Numbered from the stretch's first letter, positions 45,493-58,929 are shown. The stretch: 64,000 nucleotides of DNA from Clonostachys chloroleuca (GCA_037952775.1 JBANAY010000003.1:27652001-27716000), one strand, 5' to 3'. Notes: generated by a model from the letters alone, not told the origin. Program-made: numbers and translations.

Positions 45493-47341
45493 TAGGGTTA
45501 TGAACAGTGAGAATGGAAATTTCACTTGGGGCGGATGTCCAGTGTTGATTATTCTACGCTAAGCTCTGTTGATGGATCAGTTATTGCAAGCTCCGGAGGA
45601 AGGCAGTCTCTCTTGGCGTTGGAATTAACGGAAGCGTTGATTTCATAATGCAGTTTCATATTCCATACCATAACGAGGGAGAATCTGAGTTTTGTTTATT
45701 GATTTTACTCTTTGCTTGAGCTGAGTCTGAGTTCGTCCAGATTGGATAGCATAATCAACTTCTGCATACTTCAGAAGCATCGAAGTGCAGCATAATGAGC
45801 TTAAACTCTTTCGAGTGCGTCAGCCATGACGCGGCACTTTGGGATCAAACGAAGTGGCCGGCTATCCTATGTAAAAACGTGAATAGACTCGTGCTGCGGG
45901 TAATCGAGAGTCGGGTTGCTGGTTCCCGAGCTGATATTATTTGGCCACCTGTCATCTCATCCCGTCCACGTGAGAAAACTTCGCAGCGAATTTCGCAAGT
46001 GTTCCCGTTCCATCTCAGCCGACAGAGCGGAGCAGTGGGAACAATGGATCCCACCGAACCACGGCCAAGGACACTAGATACCTTCAGTTGGCTCGCTTCT
46101 ACCGTAGCCAAAGAACAAGAGGGGCAGCCCATGCATAGAATCCTTCCAATCGAACGAGTTGTCGTTCCCGCCTGCTGGATCTGCTCTAACCCACCCCTGC
46201 TGTTTGCCATAAGACGGACAAGGGTTTAGCGGTGGAGGCAGGGCACAAAGCGGGGGAAGGAATCAGTGATAACGGTTTGGTGGTGCTTTCTGAGCCATGA
46301 ATGCCGGTGAGGAAATTGCTTATCTTACGCCACCTAGAAGGAATTATTAACGTGGCAGTGTTTCAGTTGGATGGATAATAATTTCGCGAGTGGCAAGTAC
46401 TACCAGCGCCCTTATACGCCAGAATGTCTGTGTTTAATGTTTTTCTATCCTAGTATCAGTTAATGAATATAGAATTATCATCTAGACACAAGGTCTTGGG
46501 AGGAGGTGATCGGTTGTATGGCGAGGTCCGCCATGGCCCACCGGATGGAACGTGTACGGGCTGCCATTACGTCTCAGCCAGTCGGCTACGTGACCGACGA
46601 CTTTGGAAAACGCCTGCCGATTTCCATACAACCTCGAGCAGGCATCACAGCAGATTGTGGTGTGACTTGTGCCGAGTGGGCATGGGACGATCAAACCGAG
46701 GCAACGTCGGAAACCGGACCGCCATCCAGAAACCTCGAGATACCTGGTAGTTTGTCTTCATAGACGCTGACCTCTATTGAAATTGCAGACACTCAAATTC
46801 GCTAGCCCTTTAGCTCCCTGTAAGATAACTGCGCGGCCACGTGTGGCCTGAGCGAAGAAACTACATGTAATTTGGCCACATGCGTTCTCTAGGGTTATCC
46901 TAGAACTTGCAGCATTCTGAGATGTAAGCAAGTTATTGCCCGTGAGATGACAAGGATAATCACAAAAGGCATCAATTTTTGCCCATAAACGGTATGATCC
47001 TCTGTTAGCCTGAGTCATTTCTCTCTCCTCTGGGCTGATATCCTTGGCAGCACCATTGGCGGTTATTGGATGAACTGACGGATTAATTGATCCTCATGCA
47101 CGTCCAAAAGGACCTTCCTAGAATTTGGTATGGAAGTTTTTGGAAAACTGGAGCGAGGCAGTCTTGGCATATCCTCTTGGTCAATACCAAGGCGCCTTCT
47201 TAGGTAGCCTTCGAGTATATATGTAGATACGGGTTGAGATAGCCGTTTTCATTCGGGCCAGCTCACTGCCGCCTCTTCACCTGCAACTTTACCTTCTTCA
47301 ACCGCCAAGATATTCCATAGACGACGATAAATACCGACATA
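45493..47341. other. Intergenic
   Basis: About 1.8 kb without a supported gene. The overlapping frames at 45795-46229 on both strands have no recognisable motif. Confidence 0.35.
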
Positions 47342-47608
47342 ATGATCGCCAAGAAGCTCGCTGTTGTGATTGTTTCCCTCGCCGCCACGGTAGCTGTGGC
47401 CGCAGTGCCGCCTTACTTCCAGTGTGGAGGCAAGAACTGGGAGGGAGAGACTGAGTGTCAGACAGGTGCGTGAATATTCCTGATATACAATCAATATCGT
47501 GGTTATTGATGAGAAACTGATAACTGATTCTACAATATAGGATGGAAATGCGTCGAGCAAAATGAGTGGTACTTCCAGTGTGTCCAGGACGACGGCGACT
47601 ACTGTTAG
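47342..47608 (+). CDS. Stand-alone secreted CBM1 protein
   Basis: Exons 47342-47465 and 47541-47608 give only 63 aa. A signal peptide (about residues 1-22, ending VAVAA) is followed by PPYFQCGGKNWEGETECQTG and a second half with WKCVEQNEWYFQCV. The QCGG start, the spacing of cysteines and the aromatic residues W, W/Y and Y match family 1 carbohydrate-binding modules, which bind crystalline cellulose or chitin. CBM1 is normally joined to a hydrolase; here nothing else is encoded. It may mask chitin, prime cellulose, or act as an effector-like protein. The intron lies inside the module, in phase 1. A short acidic tail, DDGDYC, ends the protein. Confidence 0.8.
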
Positions 47609-48120
47609 AACAAAGCTCTTTCTGTTGGAATACTCTTCTGGGGGAAATGGTATATTGGAATGAAGAATACGCGTGTGACGTTCTAACGCGATATAATACT
47701 ACAATACTGGGGTTGGCAAGACCGCAATAATTACCTGTGAACTCAATAGATTTTGTTTTGCTAGGCAGCAAGCAATCTTCTTATCTTTTCGCCATCATTC
47801 GTTCTGGTTCACTGATCACATAAACTCGTGAGAGTAGGCCTCATAAATGCCACGTATTACCTTATCTCATATCCCGCCATACGCTACATCAACGAGGTGT
47901 TTAATATTAGTTTTGGTGGACCTTGGAAGCTAACCAACTGGCTCTAAGCTTGCTTTGACTGTTTGCCTTCATTGACGGCAAAGAGGCTGCAGTCCTTGAT
48001 ACTTATACGGAAGAATATGTAAATACTACGGGATAATGATTCTATGCTCAAGACACAAGCTTTGATACAACATTCCGCCAAATCTACCCGCACAAGACTC
48101 ACTACTAATCAGTCACTCTC
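47609..48120. other. Intergenic between convergent genes
   Basis: 3' flanks of the CBM1 and M36 genes; no gene seen. Confidence 0.4.
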
Positions 48121-50303
48121 TCAGCACACACCCTCTGGCAAGTCGAAATTGTCGACACGAGGGTCAGCAGTGACCGCACCGGCACCCAACCCCCTCTTTG
48201 CGAAGCCTTTCCAAATCTCACATCTATTTCCTCCGCCGGTGAGTGCAACATCAGCATCAATTATCGCGTCTCGCGCTTGAACCATAGTTGGGTTGCAAGG
48301 CTGGCTGAACACGGTGATCTTGGTCAGAATATTTTGTGTATGAGAACGAGCTTCTTCAGGGACGGGATCTCACATTGCGAAAGCATCAATCAGAAGTTTC
48401 AGCATCAGAAACTTTCCATCGGTCGGGACACCGTTGACTAGATCTGGCCGCGAATTGTCATTTTTGCCATGCTTGTTGATGAGGTTCCATAGCGATTCGT
48501 ATAGCATCGTAGCCCAAACCGTTCCAACTTCGTGTACCTTCGTGAGACCGTTGGCCGACGCATATGTGAATTCGTTTACGTCCATATTGGTAGAGTACAT
48601 CCTCAATCGCGCTGTTGGGGGATCTGTCTGGTTAAGTGACCAAGCCGCAAATCCATAAGTGGCGGTATCAGAAGTGTCACTTGGCTTGATTGTAAGCGCT
48701 GCAGCGAAGAGATCACTCCATCCTTCCGCCATACCGTCAGCTTCCCAGGCATTAAGGCAACCTGTGGTGCTCGCTCCACCAGTGAGGCGATCCGACACTG
48801 TGAGCAGTCCAGGTCAGCTTTACGCTCAAGAAAGTCTTAACAGTCATTCAATAAGTACTTACTCCCATGAGTGTATTCATGAATAATAAATCCGTTATCA
48901 AATGCGCTATCTCTTTCTGGATCGGTGTGGTTGAAGAGGTACATCGTGAGTATTCCTCGACCACCATCAGCCGATTGCTGGAATTTTCCGTTGTTCTTCC
49001 CTCCAGCTATAGAGTTTAGTATGTTTTAAGATATGCAAAACATGAAGAAATGTTAGAAATTACTCACCTGTTTGCAAGTTGACCTGGACTGGATCATTTC
49101 CCCTTCCGCCTTCACCATTGTTGTCTTTCTGGTAGTTTCCAGCGGCTGGTGTGAAGCCCAACAGATAATACAGGTCATGGAGCATGTTTGTGGTGTAAAA
49201 TGCCTGCGTGACTGCAGCCTCATAAGAATCGTCTGGAGTTCTGGCATCAGGTGTATAAGGGAAAATAAAGGATTCATTTGGACTCCGAGCCTCTTTGAAG
49301 TTTCCCGGTATCACTGGTACGGCCCCGGCCATAACATTGTTGCCTTCTGTGTCGTACATCCCACTGACAGTATTTTTGGGATCGTGCCAGCCAAATGGCG
49401 AGGCCGTTGAGTCCTGCGGGTTGTCAACAGTTGTGCGCTCCCCCTCGCGGGGATCATTGAGTCCAAAGGGGCTGAAGCTGTCAGTGATTGTAATGCCTTG
49501 GCGAGGGAAGTAATTACTTACTAAACTTCATATGACCAGTAATCAACATGGTCAAGAACAGCAACTACTTCCGAAGCGCCAGCATCGATATCGACATAGG
49601 ATGAAAAGGATGTGTCCTTCACAATTGTCTGAATCTTCCATGCGAGCACCAATTTACCCTCCGGCTTGACTAAATACACCTGCTTAGCGGCAGGGTCTGT
49701 TTCAGCACCTTCCACATTCTTGATGAGATAGCTTTCTTGTTCGTCAGAAACTGATTCGGTAACTGCATTATTTGGGACCTGAATTGGTAACTTCAGGGTC
49801 TCGCGAACGGCCTCCAGGGCCCCAACGGGATCTAGAGTCAGTCGTCGACTCTTCGGAGACTCTTTTGGAAGGTCTCCTGCAAAGAGAGAGTTTCCATATG
49901 AAAATACGTTTCCTTCTCTGTCGATCTGGCGAGGAAATTAGTCTGAATCCCATCCTTGAAGGGGTAGATCTGGACCAAGCTTGCCGCGTACATTGACATT
50001 TAAGATGGCATTGTCGATGTCTACATCGTGGACGGTTTGCTGGAGGAACACATGACTGAGGCCATTTGCTCCCAGATAGCTATCGTCTTTTACTCGAAAT
50101 GTCGCATTGGGGGCGATGCTCTTGATCAAGTCGATGGCCGTTCCCACAGAGTCACCCCGTCTGAGCAGCTTGATTCTTGAATTGCCTGCTACATCAGATG
50201 ACTTGGTATAACTCGCTAAAGCCTTCACTCGCAAAGCATCAAGGTCCACTGCTCTCACCGAAGCAGCGATACCTATAGTAGCCAGAAGACAGTGAAACCG
50301 CAT
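48121..50303 (-). CDS. Fungalysin, secreted M36 metalloprotease
   Basis: Six minus-strand exons (49992-50303, 49522-49925, 49068-49471, 48863-49006, 48374-48797, 48121-48304) give 623 aa, the usual length. A signal peptide ([18 protein letters not shown]) and a FTP-like propeptide precede the mature enzyme, which has [15 protein letters not shown] near its start. The zinc site is IIHEYTHG (HExxH) with the downstream [14 protein letters not shown] supplying the third ligand. Late segments LQPCNPT-like (here [13 protein letters not shown]) and [18 protein letters not shown] are conserved. It degrades extracellular protein and in some species is a virulence or allergen factor. Introns are 50-69 bp and all joins are in phase. 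The HExxH codons sit a few bases from the intron 4 donor. Confidence 0.92.
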
Positions 50304-51158
50304 TGTGTTAAGGAAAATACTGTTGTCAGAAATCACTTGCTCAAGAAAGCCGCATCGGTCAGCAAACCGATCTATTTAAGCACAAACATGTTATTACGCC
50401 GTCAGCCGGACCCTTGTATGAAACTCGGCATTTAAAAGCCTCAGTCATCACGGTCAGCGTTGTATTTCCAAAAATTGGCTCTAGCTAATCAGGCAGGTGA
50501 TTTGTCATAATGTCATCCAGCGGTTTGTGTATCAAGGGTTCTTAACCGCTTGCCTCATGTTGACGGTGCGTCTGAGCCGTGGCACAGAATGACAGGTTGT
50601 CCCAGGGATCTCAACTCCACCAGGCAGAAATTGACCAAATGTAACTGTCCGGATGCTCAAGTAAATTAATTAGCACTTACATTTATCCCCGTCTTTGGCT
50701 TTTCCTATTGGAACCCAACTTGGGGCTTAGGATATCATGACTACAGAATAGAAAGTCCTATGAAGACCTCCGAAGCGTAACAAAGATTGAAGGTCGCCCA
50801 GATCCATGTACTACTGTCACCATGATTCCGTTCCAGCTCGGCGAAAGCCGTTCTGTTCCCGCCATCAATTAGCAGATAATCGATCTTCAAAAGAGCTGCA
50901 TTTGTTGACATGGAGCTGTGAGCATCTCACACCCAAAGAAATTGATTTGCAACGAATACATATATGTCTGCCAACGGCTAACGGATAATTGAATCTCTTC
51001 TCACGGTTCTGACTAATAATATCAGCGATAAGTTATCTAATTCAAGACCCTGCTCGTGGCAAGAATGAAGCCCTAGAATAATCTGCCATGTTCATGCAGG
51101 AGTGATTTCATACATCTTCAGCAATGGACGTGATGTAAGCGTTGAACCAGCCACATTC
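50304..51158. other. Intergenic, promoter of the M36 gene
   Basis: No gene supported. Confidence 0.4.
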
Positions 51159-52507
51159 TCAATGCGGTTTCATCATGCCAGCTTTCACAAGGAATGTATC
51201 GAATCCTTCTCCATCAGTCTCCAGAAATATCGCAAGAGCCTGCATGGGAAAACGTGCCGAAATCCAAGGCATTCCTTCCTCAAGCCTTCGATATGTGAGG
51301 AGCTCAGTCTGTATCGTGGCCAAAAGAAGACTCAGCGTAGGCTCTCCACATGGGTGAAAGTAATATCCGTATGTTTTGCAAGCAGATATGATACTATCAT
51401 TCCATTTATGAGGTTCCACTTTGGCAGCGAGTCGGCGAATCTGGACGATGCACTCCCACCCAACTTGACATTCACTGCTCCACTGCCCGGTAATCGCCCA
51501 AGGCACTGTCTGTATAAACTCAAAGGCATCCATAAAATTATGATAGCATTGCCCGGGCTCCGCAATCCCGTACAAATCTTCCACAGACACGTCAAATTTT
51601 GTCAGCACGCGTATGTCTATGTCCGTCTTTAATAGACAAGTCAGACCGCAATAGTCCCAAACAATGTTTCCCCAGCCGACTCACCTGCGCTTATCCCGGT
51701 CCAAGGAGGTAAAGAGGGCGTCAAGTTGACCTTGCAGCAACATGCCGGATCGATACTGGTCCCTCTCCGTTTCTACCAGTTGCATCATGGGTGATGGAGG
51801 GGTTATTTCTTTGCCAGGGCTCATCTCAGCCGGGCTTTCGATGTTGATATAATTTGGTGTTCGCACACTTGTGCCGAAAGGAGAGGGCTAATCAGCTTGG
51901 TTAAATGTCTTGGCCCATGCTGCATATGGCAAGCTCCATGATGATAATCTATCAAAGGCAGGAGTGAGTAAAGATTTCTCCTGCATGTGAAACTCCGACT
52001 TACACTCCTGGTGCAATCTTGAGGTTCTCTTAGGCTTGTATTTCGCTTTTGAGATTCCTTGCAAGTTGTTTCTTGTCGATATGCTTATCGGAATTTCCTT
52101 GCTTGAGGGTAACGTTGGATGTGCTCTAACCAGGTCGTTGTCTTTTGCCAAGTACTAATACGATGTCGCATTTCTCTGTTTGGAAGGTGCGCTTTCGTAT
52201 GCCCCATTCTGTGAACTAACCCTTGTATTGGGACTCTCTGGAATGAAATTGAGAGTGAGCATGACAATATCAACCAGAGCCTGTGAGCTTCAGGTTTAAG
52301 AAACGATGGTACTCACGCAGCGTGGAAGTTGTAGTTGAGCTTCATGAAGGCTGCGACCTTGGAGCATGTCATAGCCTTTCCAGATGTATCGCGGCAGTCC
52401 ATGTACAATGGGACTATCACGGGTTTGAGGTGCGTCCACCTGTCATTGTTTGGATAATTGAGGAACTTGGCCTCTTGTGATTGGGAAATTAGGTCGTCCG
52501 CCTTCAT
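51159..52507 (-). pseudogene. Clr5-domain protein, decayed
   Basis: From ATG 52507 on the minus strand, the first exon reads RWTHLKPVIVPLYM and KVAAFMKLNYNFHAA, and after the intron 52238-52316 (GTGAGT...CCAG) ESQYKG and FTEWGIRKRTF. This is the Clr5 domain found at the N-terminus of many fungal nuclear proteins, some of them regulators of cellulase genes. A TAG at 52216-52218 interrupts the domain between QYKG and FTEWG, where homologs have W, R or Q. Downstream frames (51888-52151, 51681-51866, 51159-51608) look coding in part, but I could not join them cleanly. The stop would follow from one C-to-T change on either strand. It is probably dead. Confidence 0.5.
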
Positions 52508-55500
52508 GATGACCTAGAGACGATAGAAGAGCAAAAAAAAAACGCTGAAAAGCGTGAGACGGAGAGTAGGATGAAATCTTGGATAGAAAAAAAGAAGCAG
52601 TTCGAAGCCCTGGGATGGGAGATGGCTCGAATACCCTCCGCCACCCAAAGTACCTACATTCTGATTGGGCGGCCGCACAAGGCAAACGAGACGCAAGCAG
52701 AATGTGATCGAGGGGACTGGGAAAAGCAGCTCCGCTTGTATTGGCGCCATAAATTTCAACAAAACGCCAGCGACCAACCAACGATGACGGCCACCCTCCA
52801 TTAGCAGAAGCTGCATGATGACTTGGCCAAGGAACGAGGCGTTTTCCTGCAGTGCAAACTTGCAGGACACCTGCAGGTTTAGCTCTGTGAAGGAAAATTC
52901 ACAGAACTAATCAGCCTCACTATTGATTGCGTTCGTCATGTGCAGCTGTTTGGGCTGGCTCAGTGTGGTTGCAACAAAATATTCGAGGTCACCGGTAGGC
53001 GGCATAAAACGTGCTAAGCCACCGACATTGTATCTCGACAGAATGCCATACCAATCACGTATAATGAATTGATTATCAAGGCAATTATCATAAAATAGTA
53101 TGCTGTTCACTTAATGTCGTGGTTGGTATTGTCGACCAAGAATACTAGGTCTATCTACAGTTCCAGCCACTTAAGGGCGATCCTGCCTTCACCAAAATCC
53201 AAACGCAACAACCTCCGGGGTGGGTAGAAAATTGCTGCTTCGTGTGCTTGATACCATGCAAGAAAGAGGCTCGCATCATCTGTCGACAAGGCTCGTCCTC
53301 TCTGCCCGAACCGTGTTTACATACGGGATATGAGAGCTCACGAAACCAAAGCCAATACCCAGAAAACAAAAGTCCGCCTTCCAATCAAAATTACGGAATC
53401 TACCGTCTAATTGCACATAGAGACGTCCGCCAAGACGAAACAAAAGTGTACAAGTCAATGCGAGAGTAGCTTCGGTAAGAAGTTTGTCTCATGTACTGTG
53501 GCGTCCCCAATTAGTATGAGATCCTGCTCATCCCACGTCCGTCATTAGTACTTTCAAGCAAATATTACCATGGGCCACTATTCTCGCACACAACATAGTC
53601 AACTAATGAGCCCTTGCTCTTCATCAGAAAATATTAGCGATTAGGCAGCAACCCTGTCTCTGTTTGTCAAATATACTCGATATCTGTTGCCCTGGCCAGT
53701 TACCATGCAGGTATCCTATACGAAGCCAGTCTTGCCTAACGGGCACGCATCCCTATCATGAATTCACTCCGCCGAAGAAATAAAATGCTCTCGGCTTAAA
53801 ATGCAAACGTCTCCTATTACTATGCTTCCCTATACCTACACAAGGTGGCCATCGGCCCCAAAAGTCTTCTCGTCTACCTTCACCTTCTTTCCTGACTCCA
53901 AAGCGCCATCCACACATACATTCTTTATCTACATTCTATATAATCATAATTACACGACTCTGTCACCTCAATTACCCGTGATATACGCCCGGCATCATGT
54001 CTACTAGGTACCAGCGGTTTACCCAAGTGATCAAGATTTTGCCTTTATTGGATCTCAATTCGACCCTAAACAGTAATCGACCATTCGAGTCAAATACTAC
54101 ATCGGCCAAAAATCCAGCTAACTTCAAAACAGACATGCCTCTGGCACGCCTACGGCTAGTTCAAAACAGTCACTTAGACAGAGTCTTGTGTGTCATTCCA
54201 GCACATCATAAGAGGGCTTGTCTTATAGAAGTCGGCAGGTCAATATGGAAATAATCCGCTTGGGAGGCCTTGGGTATTTGAGGCATGAGCTATCGTTCAA
54301 ATCACCTCGCTTACAGGTAGTTCAGCTGATTAGCTTCAATATTTACTACTCCAACTTTGAAATTGCTCTGAATAACCAATACATACTCTCATTCACAAGC
54401 GATTTTCCTCATGCGCTATGCAAAAGAGCTACGATAGCACATCCACTAATGACAGGATAGCTGTTATTCGATATACCTTCCAAAAGATATAAGAGATTAA
54501 CAGCGATAACAAGGCTTTAGAGCGCCCGTAGACTCGAAATCTCGCTAGATGCATCGAATAAATGCAATCTCAATGATTATGCTCATATCAGCTGCCCGAG
54601 TTGATCTGAGATATAAAATTATTAGAGCGTGAGCATAAAGCTCCTAAAATACATAGATGAAATGCGGATAGTAGATTTACTTCACAATGTCAACCCAGGA
54701 GCTTTAAATTCTAATAGAAAACTTATAAGAACATATCTTAAACGGCACATACGTCACTTAGATGAGTTTCGGGTTAATTTAGGTCTGTGTGGTTTTAGAG
54801 AAGATAGATATACTACTTAGTTTCAAATTTCCTTTCCTCTTTCCTTTGTTGCTATAACATTCACAGAACGCTAGCCCCATCGTTTATCCTGCTGTTTCTC
54901 TCGTAGGGCCACCGGAGGTTCTGCTTTTCTTCTTCCCCTCTCTGTAATAGCTCTGCCATCCCGCACAAGAAGAGTCGCAATAAGGTGGGTTTATCGACTC
55001 AGCACTTCATCGTCCAGATCATTATCCGCTATTGATATCAGCGATTCGCTATAAAGCTTGAGAAGTTGCCTCTAATCCGATATGACTGGTAGCTGTGCCC
55101 TGGCCCAGGAATTAGAACCTTTTTTGGTATCATCCGTCTTCTGGTAGGCCAAACCAGTTTCTGTTCCTTGGTGATAACCGCACGAACACCATACTCTTTC
55201 TACGATCCCGTCAGGTTGGTATGATAACAGGTTTGGTGTGCATGGCCTCCTGAATGTCTCAAGCTATGTCCAAGGCGAAGTAAGTGTGTATTTTCCCTGT
55301 ATATCGGTTAGTTATAGGCACTCCTACTAACCAGGGCGGGTTTATTATTTAGCAAGAAAGAGGAATAAGCTTGCTCAACACGCCGAGGAGAATGATATCT
55401 AAGATTACCCTACTTGGCTCTAAAGTACCGAATGGCGTGCCTAATTACATCCAGTATCCTCAATAAAGCACAGATCGTGCTGCGTTATGTACTTTCCGTG

Positions 55501-56166
55501 TATTGTAAGCATGAGAATGCAAAAGCGGCAAGCAATCTCCATTAAGTCCACAGTAGCTATGGAGGCAGATATCAGACATCTTTCCAAGAGAAGCTCAAAA
55601 AATGTACTGAAGATCCTTGACGACAGCTTACGTCCGGGGTATTATCTTGGCGTTCTATACGCTCCTTTCGCCACCCCAGCCCTACAATTACGCGGCATAT
55701 TTCAGGGAATTGCCCCATTGTTGTCTGAGCTGCCGTGAGTTAGTAAGCTGGTAATACAATTAGGAACTTGAGAAAAGAACGCGAGCAAAGTGTGGACAAA
55801 GTGCTAAAAATAACAGGTACAACGCGCATTCCATGCGAGAAAGCCGATCCCGAGACAGAAGCAGCCAGTTGGAGAGCGCAAACGCAAGCATCGCGTTTCA
55901 AGGACCCATTTTGGGGCGCCTCATGCATGCAGTCATGGTGTCCTTTCAGGCTGATACGTTGCCAATCAAGCATAAATTACTAGGGTTTCGGCGAAGCAAC
56001 AAGGGGGAGCGACTTATCATTCACCGATTTGATAAAGAGCCCTTTCTCTAAAACAAAATCCTTCGTTCCCCCTTCTGTAACGAAATCTATCGCCCTACGC
56101 CATTCTCAAGGGCTTCCTCCACACTTTGGTCATAGAAGCTTGATATACGCTTGGCCGCGAAAAGAA
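52508..56166. other. Long region without a supported gene
   Basis: About 3.7 kb. From 53,900 to 55,700 it is AT-rich with broken, low-complexity frames such as 54629-54820 and 55487-55738 that may be remains of a mobile element, but no family can be named. Confidence 0.35.
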
Positions 56167-58361
56167 ATGCATAGCCGGTTAGACGATGCGAGTGACTACT
56201 CACGTCACTTCCCACCCCAGAACGCCGAGACCGATATCGCTCTCGAGGAGGCATCATGGTACGATGACGCTCGACAGTCGAAGCTACCACTCGGGCCCAA
56301 GGGCAAGGCGTCCGATTCACAGTACGATGTTTTAGAGCAGTGTCGCGAGGTGAGGGACGATGAGGTACCGGAGTCTCCGGTGGTGAGATATAAACCAGGG
56401 ATCGATACTTTCATAGCCGACTTTTTCGCCTTGACAGTACCCATCGCATTCTTGATTTTCGTGATCATTCTAGTATCTAAGAGTGGCCATAAAGCCGATG
56501 TCGCGAGTATCCAGCAGTGGAAAGATGCAGCTTACGTTGTGAGTACCAAGTTGCAGAAATATCATATCGACATCCTAATTGACTGGGTCCTCGCTAGCTA
56601 TCAACATTGTTTCCGCTCTTGTTTGCCGCCATCGTCGGTCGCCTGATGACCCAAGCCGCCCGATGCAAGCTCGAAAATGGCAGTACGATCGAAACCCTGG
56701 AACAGCTGATGGGAAGCAGAACCGTTGGGGGCGTCTTCGTCACACAGTTCCAGCTGCGGGCTCTCAACATCCTTGGTTTGTCGCTCCTGCTACTGTGGTG
56801 CATTTCACCACTCGGCGCGCAGTCAATACTTCGCCTGGTGGAAGTAGGAAGTGCCGCGGAAACAGCGTCACGACCGATGATGTACTTCGACACTCTGGGC
56901 TCAAGTCCATCAGACAACGAACTCCCTCCGTTCCGAGAGCACGAAGCGTCGGTACAGAACGCGACATTTGACAGGATCAATGCTCTCTACAACAGTGTGA
57001 TTCTAGCCCCCCTCACGATCAAGAACAATACAATGGATATGTGGGGGAACGTCAAGATCCCATTCCTAAGCTCACTGGAGAAGTCCGGCGACGACGAATG
57101 GCAGAGCAATGAGCCTGGGACTGAAATGCTCTACTCTTCTTTGGTGGGTCTGCCAGTGCTCAACATCTCCTCCGGAAACACAACCTTTGAAGCAGAGTCG
57201 ACGTATGTCGAACTCGAATGTGCCACCATGGAGAATCTGAGGACATCGGGTTCTATCGAGCGAAAGCCTTACAACTCTACATGGCTTGGAAGGCTCGCAA
57301 GCTCGTCGGCAGATCCCCCTCCCAACGGGACATTCCAAGGCTTCCGTCTCGGGGGCAATGGTTCCATCTACAACGAGGCCGCCTGGACCTTTGCCATCGA
57401 TCGGTTCATTAATCACGATTGGCTTTATACTACAGAATCCAGAGGAATGTCGACCAATTATCAGACAAATGCGAGTCTGCAGAGATTGAGAATGTTTGAA
57501 AATGAAACGGGCATCGAAGCCGGGCCTACAACCCTGATGCTCGAGGCCTATATCTCATCAGCGCTCACACAACCATTGACGTACTTGGGAACATCCTGCG
57601 ATGTGAAGCAGAAGTATGTCACCTCGCAAATCACCTGTTCAAAGCTGGAGCAGGTCGACCAGCAAAATTGCAGCGTCACTGCCCAACGTCCCTCCCGCAC
57701 CTACAAAATGCCGGAATCTTTGAATATACTGAACTTTCCTGAGGCTATGTACATTGTGTCCAAATTCTGGCCGGTGTCTTCCGGGCAGAATGTGGCCAGG
57801 ATTGGTGTCTACGACATCACTCTACAGTACCTGGCGGACCCAACGCTGAACACCACCGCGTACAACATGTCTAGCGTTGACGCAAAAACGTTGAGCTATC
57901 GCCTGAGCCAGGTGTTGAACACTTTCATTCAGATCGCCTCCATGGACGTCAACGCGCTTCGGCTCGGCGACTCGGGTTCCACGTACCTGGAGAAGAATCA
58001 GACGGCCGGTGCGGAAGTAGAAACCCCAGTGAATGTCTTCTTCATCCCCAAGCTGTGGGCGGCTTTCTGCATCGCATCGGGTCTCATCCTACTCATCGCA
58101 GGCGTCGCGAGCGTCTTCTTCGTGCACTGGGCGGTCGGGCCAGAGGTGCTGGGGTACGCCACGACGGCGCTGCGCAACAATCCGCTGGTGAGCGTGCCAG
58201 AGAGCGCGATGAAGATGGACGGGATAGAGCTTGCAGTGCAGCTGCGGCAGAGACGCGTGCGCTTCGGGTTTGCGGGCACCGGGAGTAGGGGCGGGAGTGT
58301 GATTGGCGTGAGCGACGAGAACCTCACGGACAGATTTAGAGACATGATTATGAAGCGATGA
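56167..58361 (+). CDS. Large fungal membrane protein, unknown function
   Basis: Two exons (56167-56538 and 56598-58361) give 711 aa. A polar N-terminus of about 75 residues is followed by membrane helices at about 87-107 (ALTVPIAFLIFVIILV) and 125-140, and then ILGLSLLLLWCISPLGAQS. A large loop of about 400 residues follows with more than ten N-glycosylation sequons (NISS, NNTT-like, NGSI, NASL, NETG). A late membrane segment FFIPKLWAAFCIASGLILL and a cytosolic tail complete it. The layout, including SPLGAQS, is that of a widespread but unnamed Pezizomycotina family of surface proteins. Start choice: the open frame extends upstream, but ATG 56167 gives a family-like N-terminus. Confidence 0.75.
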
Positions 58362-58693
58362 GATCTGTGTAGACTGCATATAACGTAGCGATATCAATTT
58401 GAACCTTGCTTGACCTGAAACTCGACGGGCCAGAATTTACCTATTCGCAACGGCAAGAGAACTGACCGCACAAAACCCAACTCCAAACCACCCAAGACGT
58501 GTGTTCTCATCCTGGGTCTCCGCCTTTGCCTTCCTTGCCATCAGTCACGAGTGCTATTGACGGCTTTGCCCTTGGATGTTCTTGTCCTCGACGATGTGCC
58601 TCTATTCTTCCAAGACAGCTCCAAATAACCCGCGTCTTCTTCACCATGACGGCAAGCCGCCAAAAGCAATGAAAATGAGCTCAGTGGTTCGCG
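58362..58693. other. Intergenic between convergent transcripts
   Basis: 3' flanks of the membrane protein gene and U2 snRNA; nothing else seen. Confidence 0.4.
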
Positions 58694-58872
58694 TCACCTG
58701 GAGGCAGTGTAATACCAGGGACACTGTGGGCGGAATCATGTGCAAGCACAGAGGAAGCCGCCCGAAGACCAAAAATAGGAATAATCACGATTGATCTCCT
58801 TAGAGATCTTTCAGAGATTAAACTGAAAAGAACAGATACTACACTTGATCTAAGCCAAAAGGCAAAGAGAGC
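58694..58872 (-). ncRNA. U2 spliceosomal snRNA
   Basis: Minus strand starts near 58872 with CTCTTTGCCTTTTGGCTTAG, then ATCAAGTGTAGTATCTGTTC, which contains the GTAGTA branch-site recognition sequence, and TTTTCAGTTTAATCTCTGA. An Sm site (TATTTTTGG) lies at about 58771-58779. A GGGCGG...CCGCCC stem and a final CCTGG...CCAGG hairpin follow. U2 pairs with intron branch sites, such as the CTAAC motifs of this window. Ends are placed by structure and may be off by a few bases. Confidence 0.85.
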
Positions 58873-58920
58873 TAAAGAAGAAAGAAGAAAACAGACAAAA
58901 GCTGGGCGAGGTCGGCGGAC

Positions 58921-58929
58921 CTTTATAGG
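58921..58929 (-). promoter_or_regulatory. TATA-like box upstream of U2 snRNA
   Basis: CCTATAAAG on the minus strand, about 50 nt upstream of the predicted U2 5' end. Confidence 0.5.

Noticed and set aside
45795..46229. Overlapping open frames on both strands
   Set aside because: No motif, repeat or splice support on either strand.
52514..52870. Minus-strand frame upstream of the Clr5 start
   Set aside because: Low-complexity and compositionally odd; more likely 5' flank than protein.
54629..54820. Short AT-rich open frame
   Set aside because: No recognisable family or internal evidence of selection; perhaps element debris.
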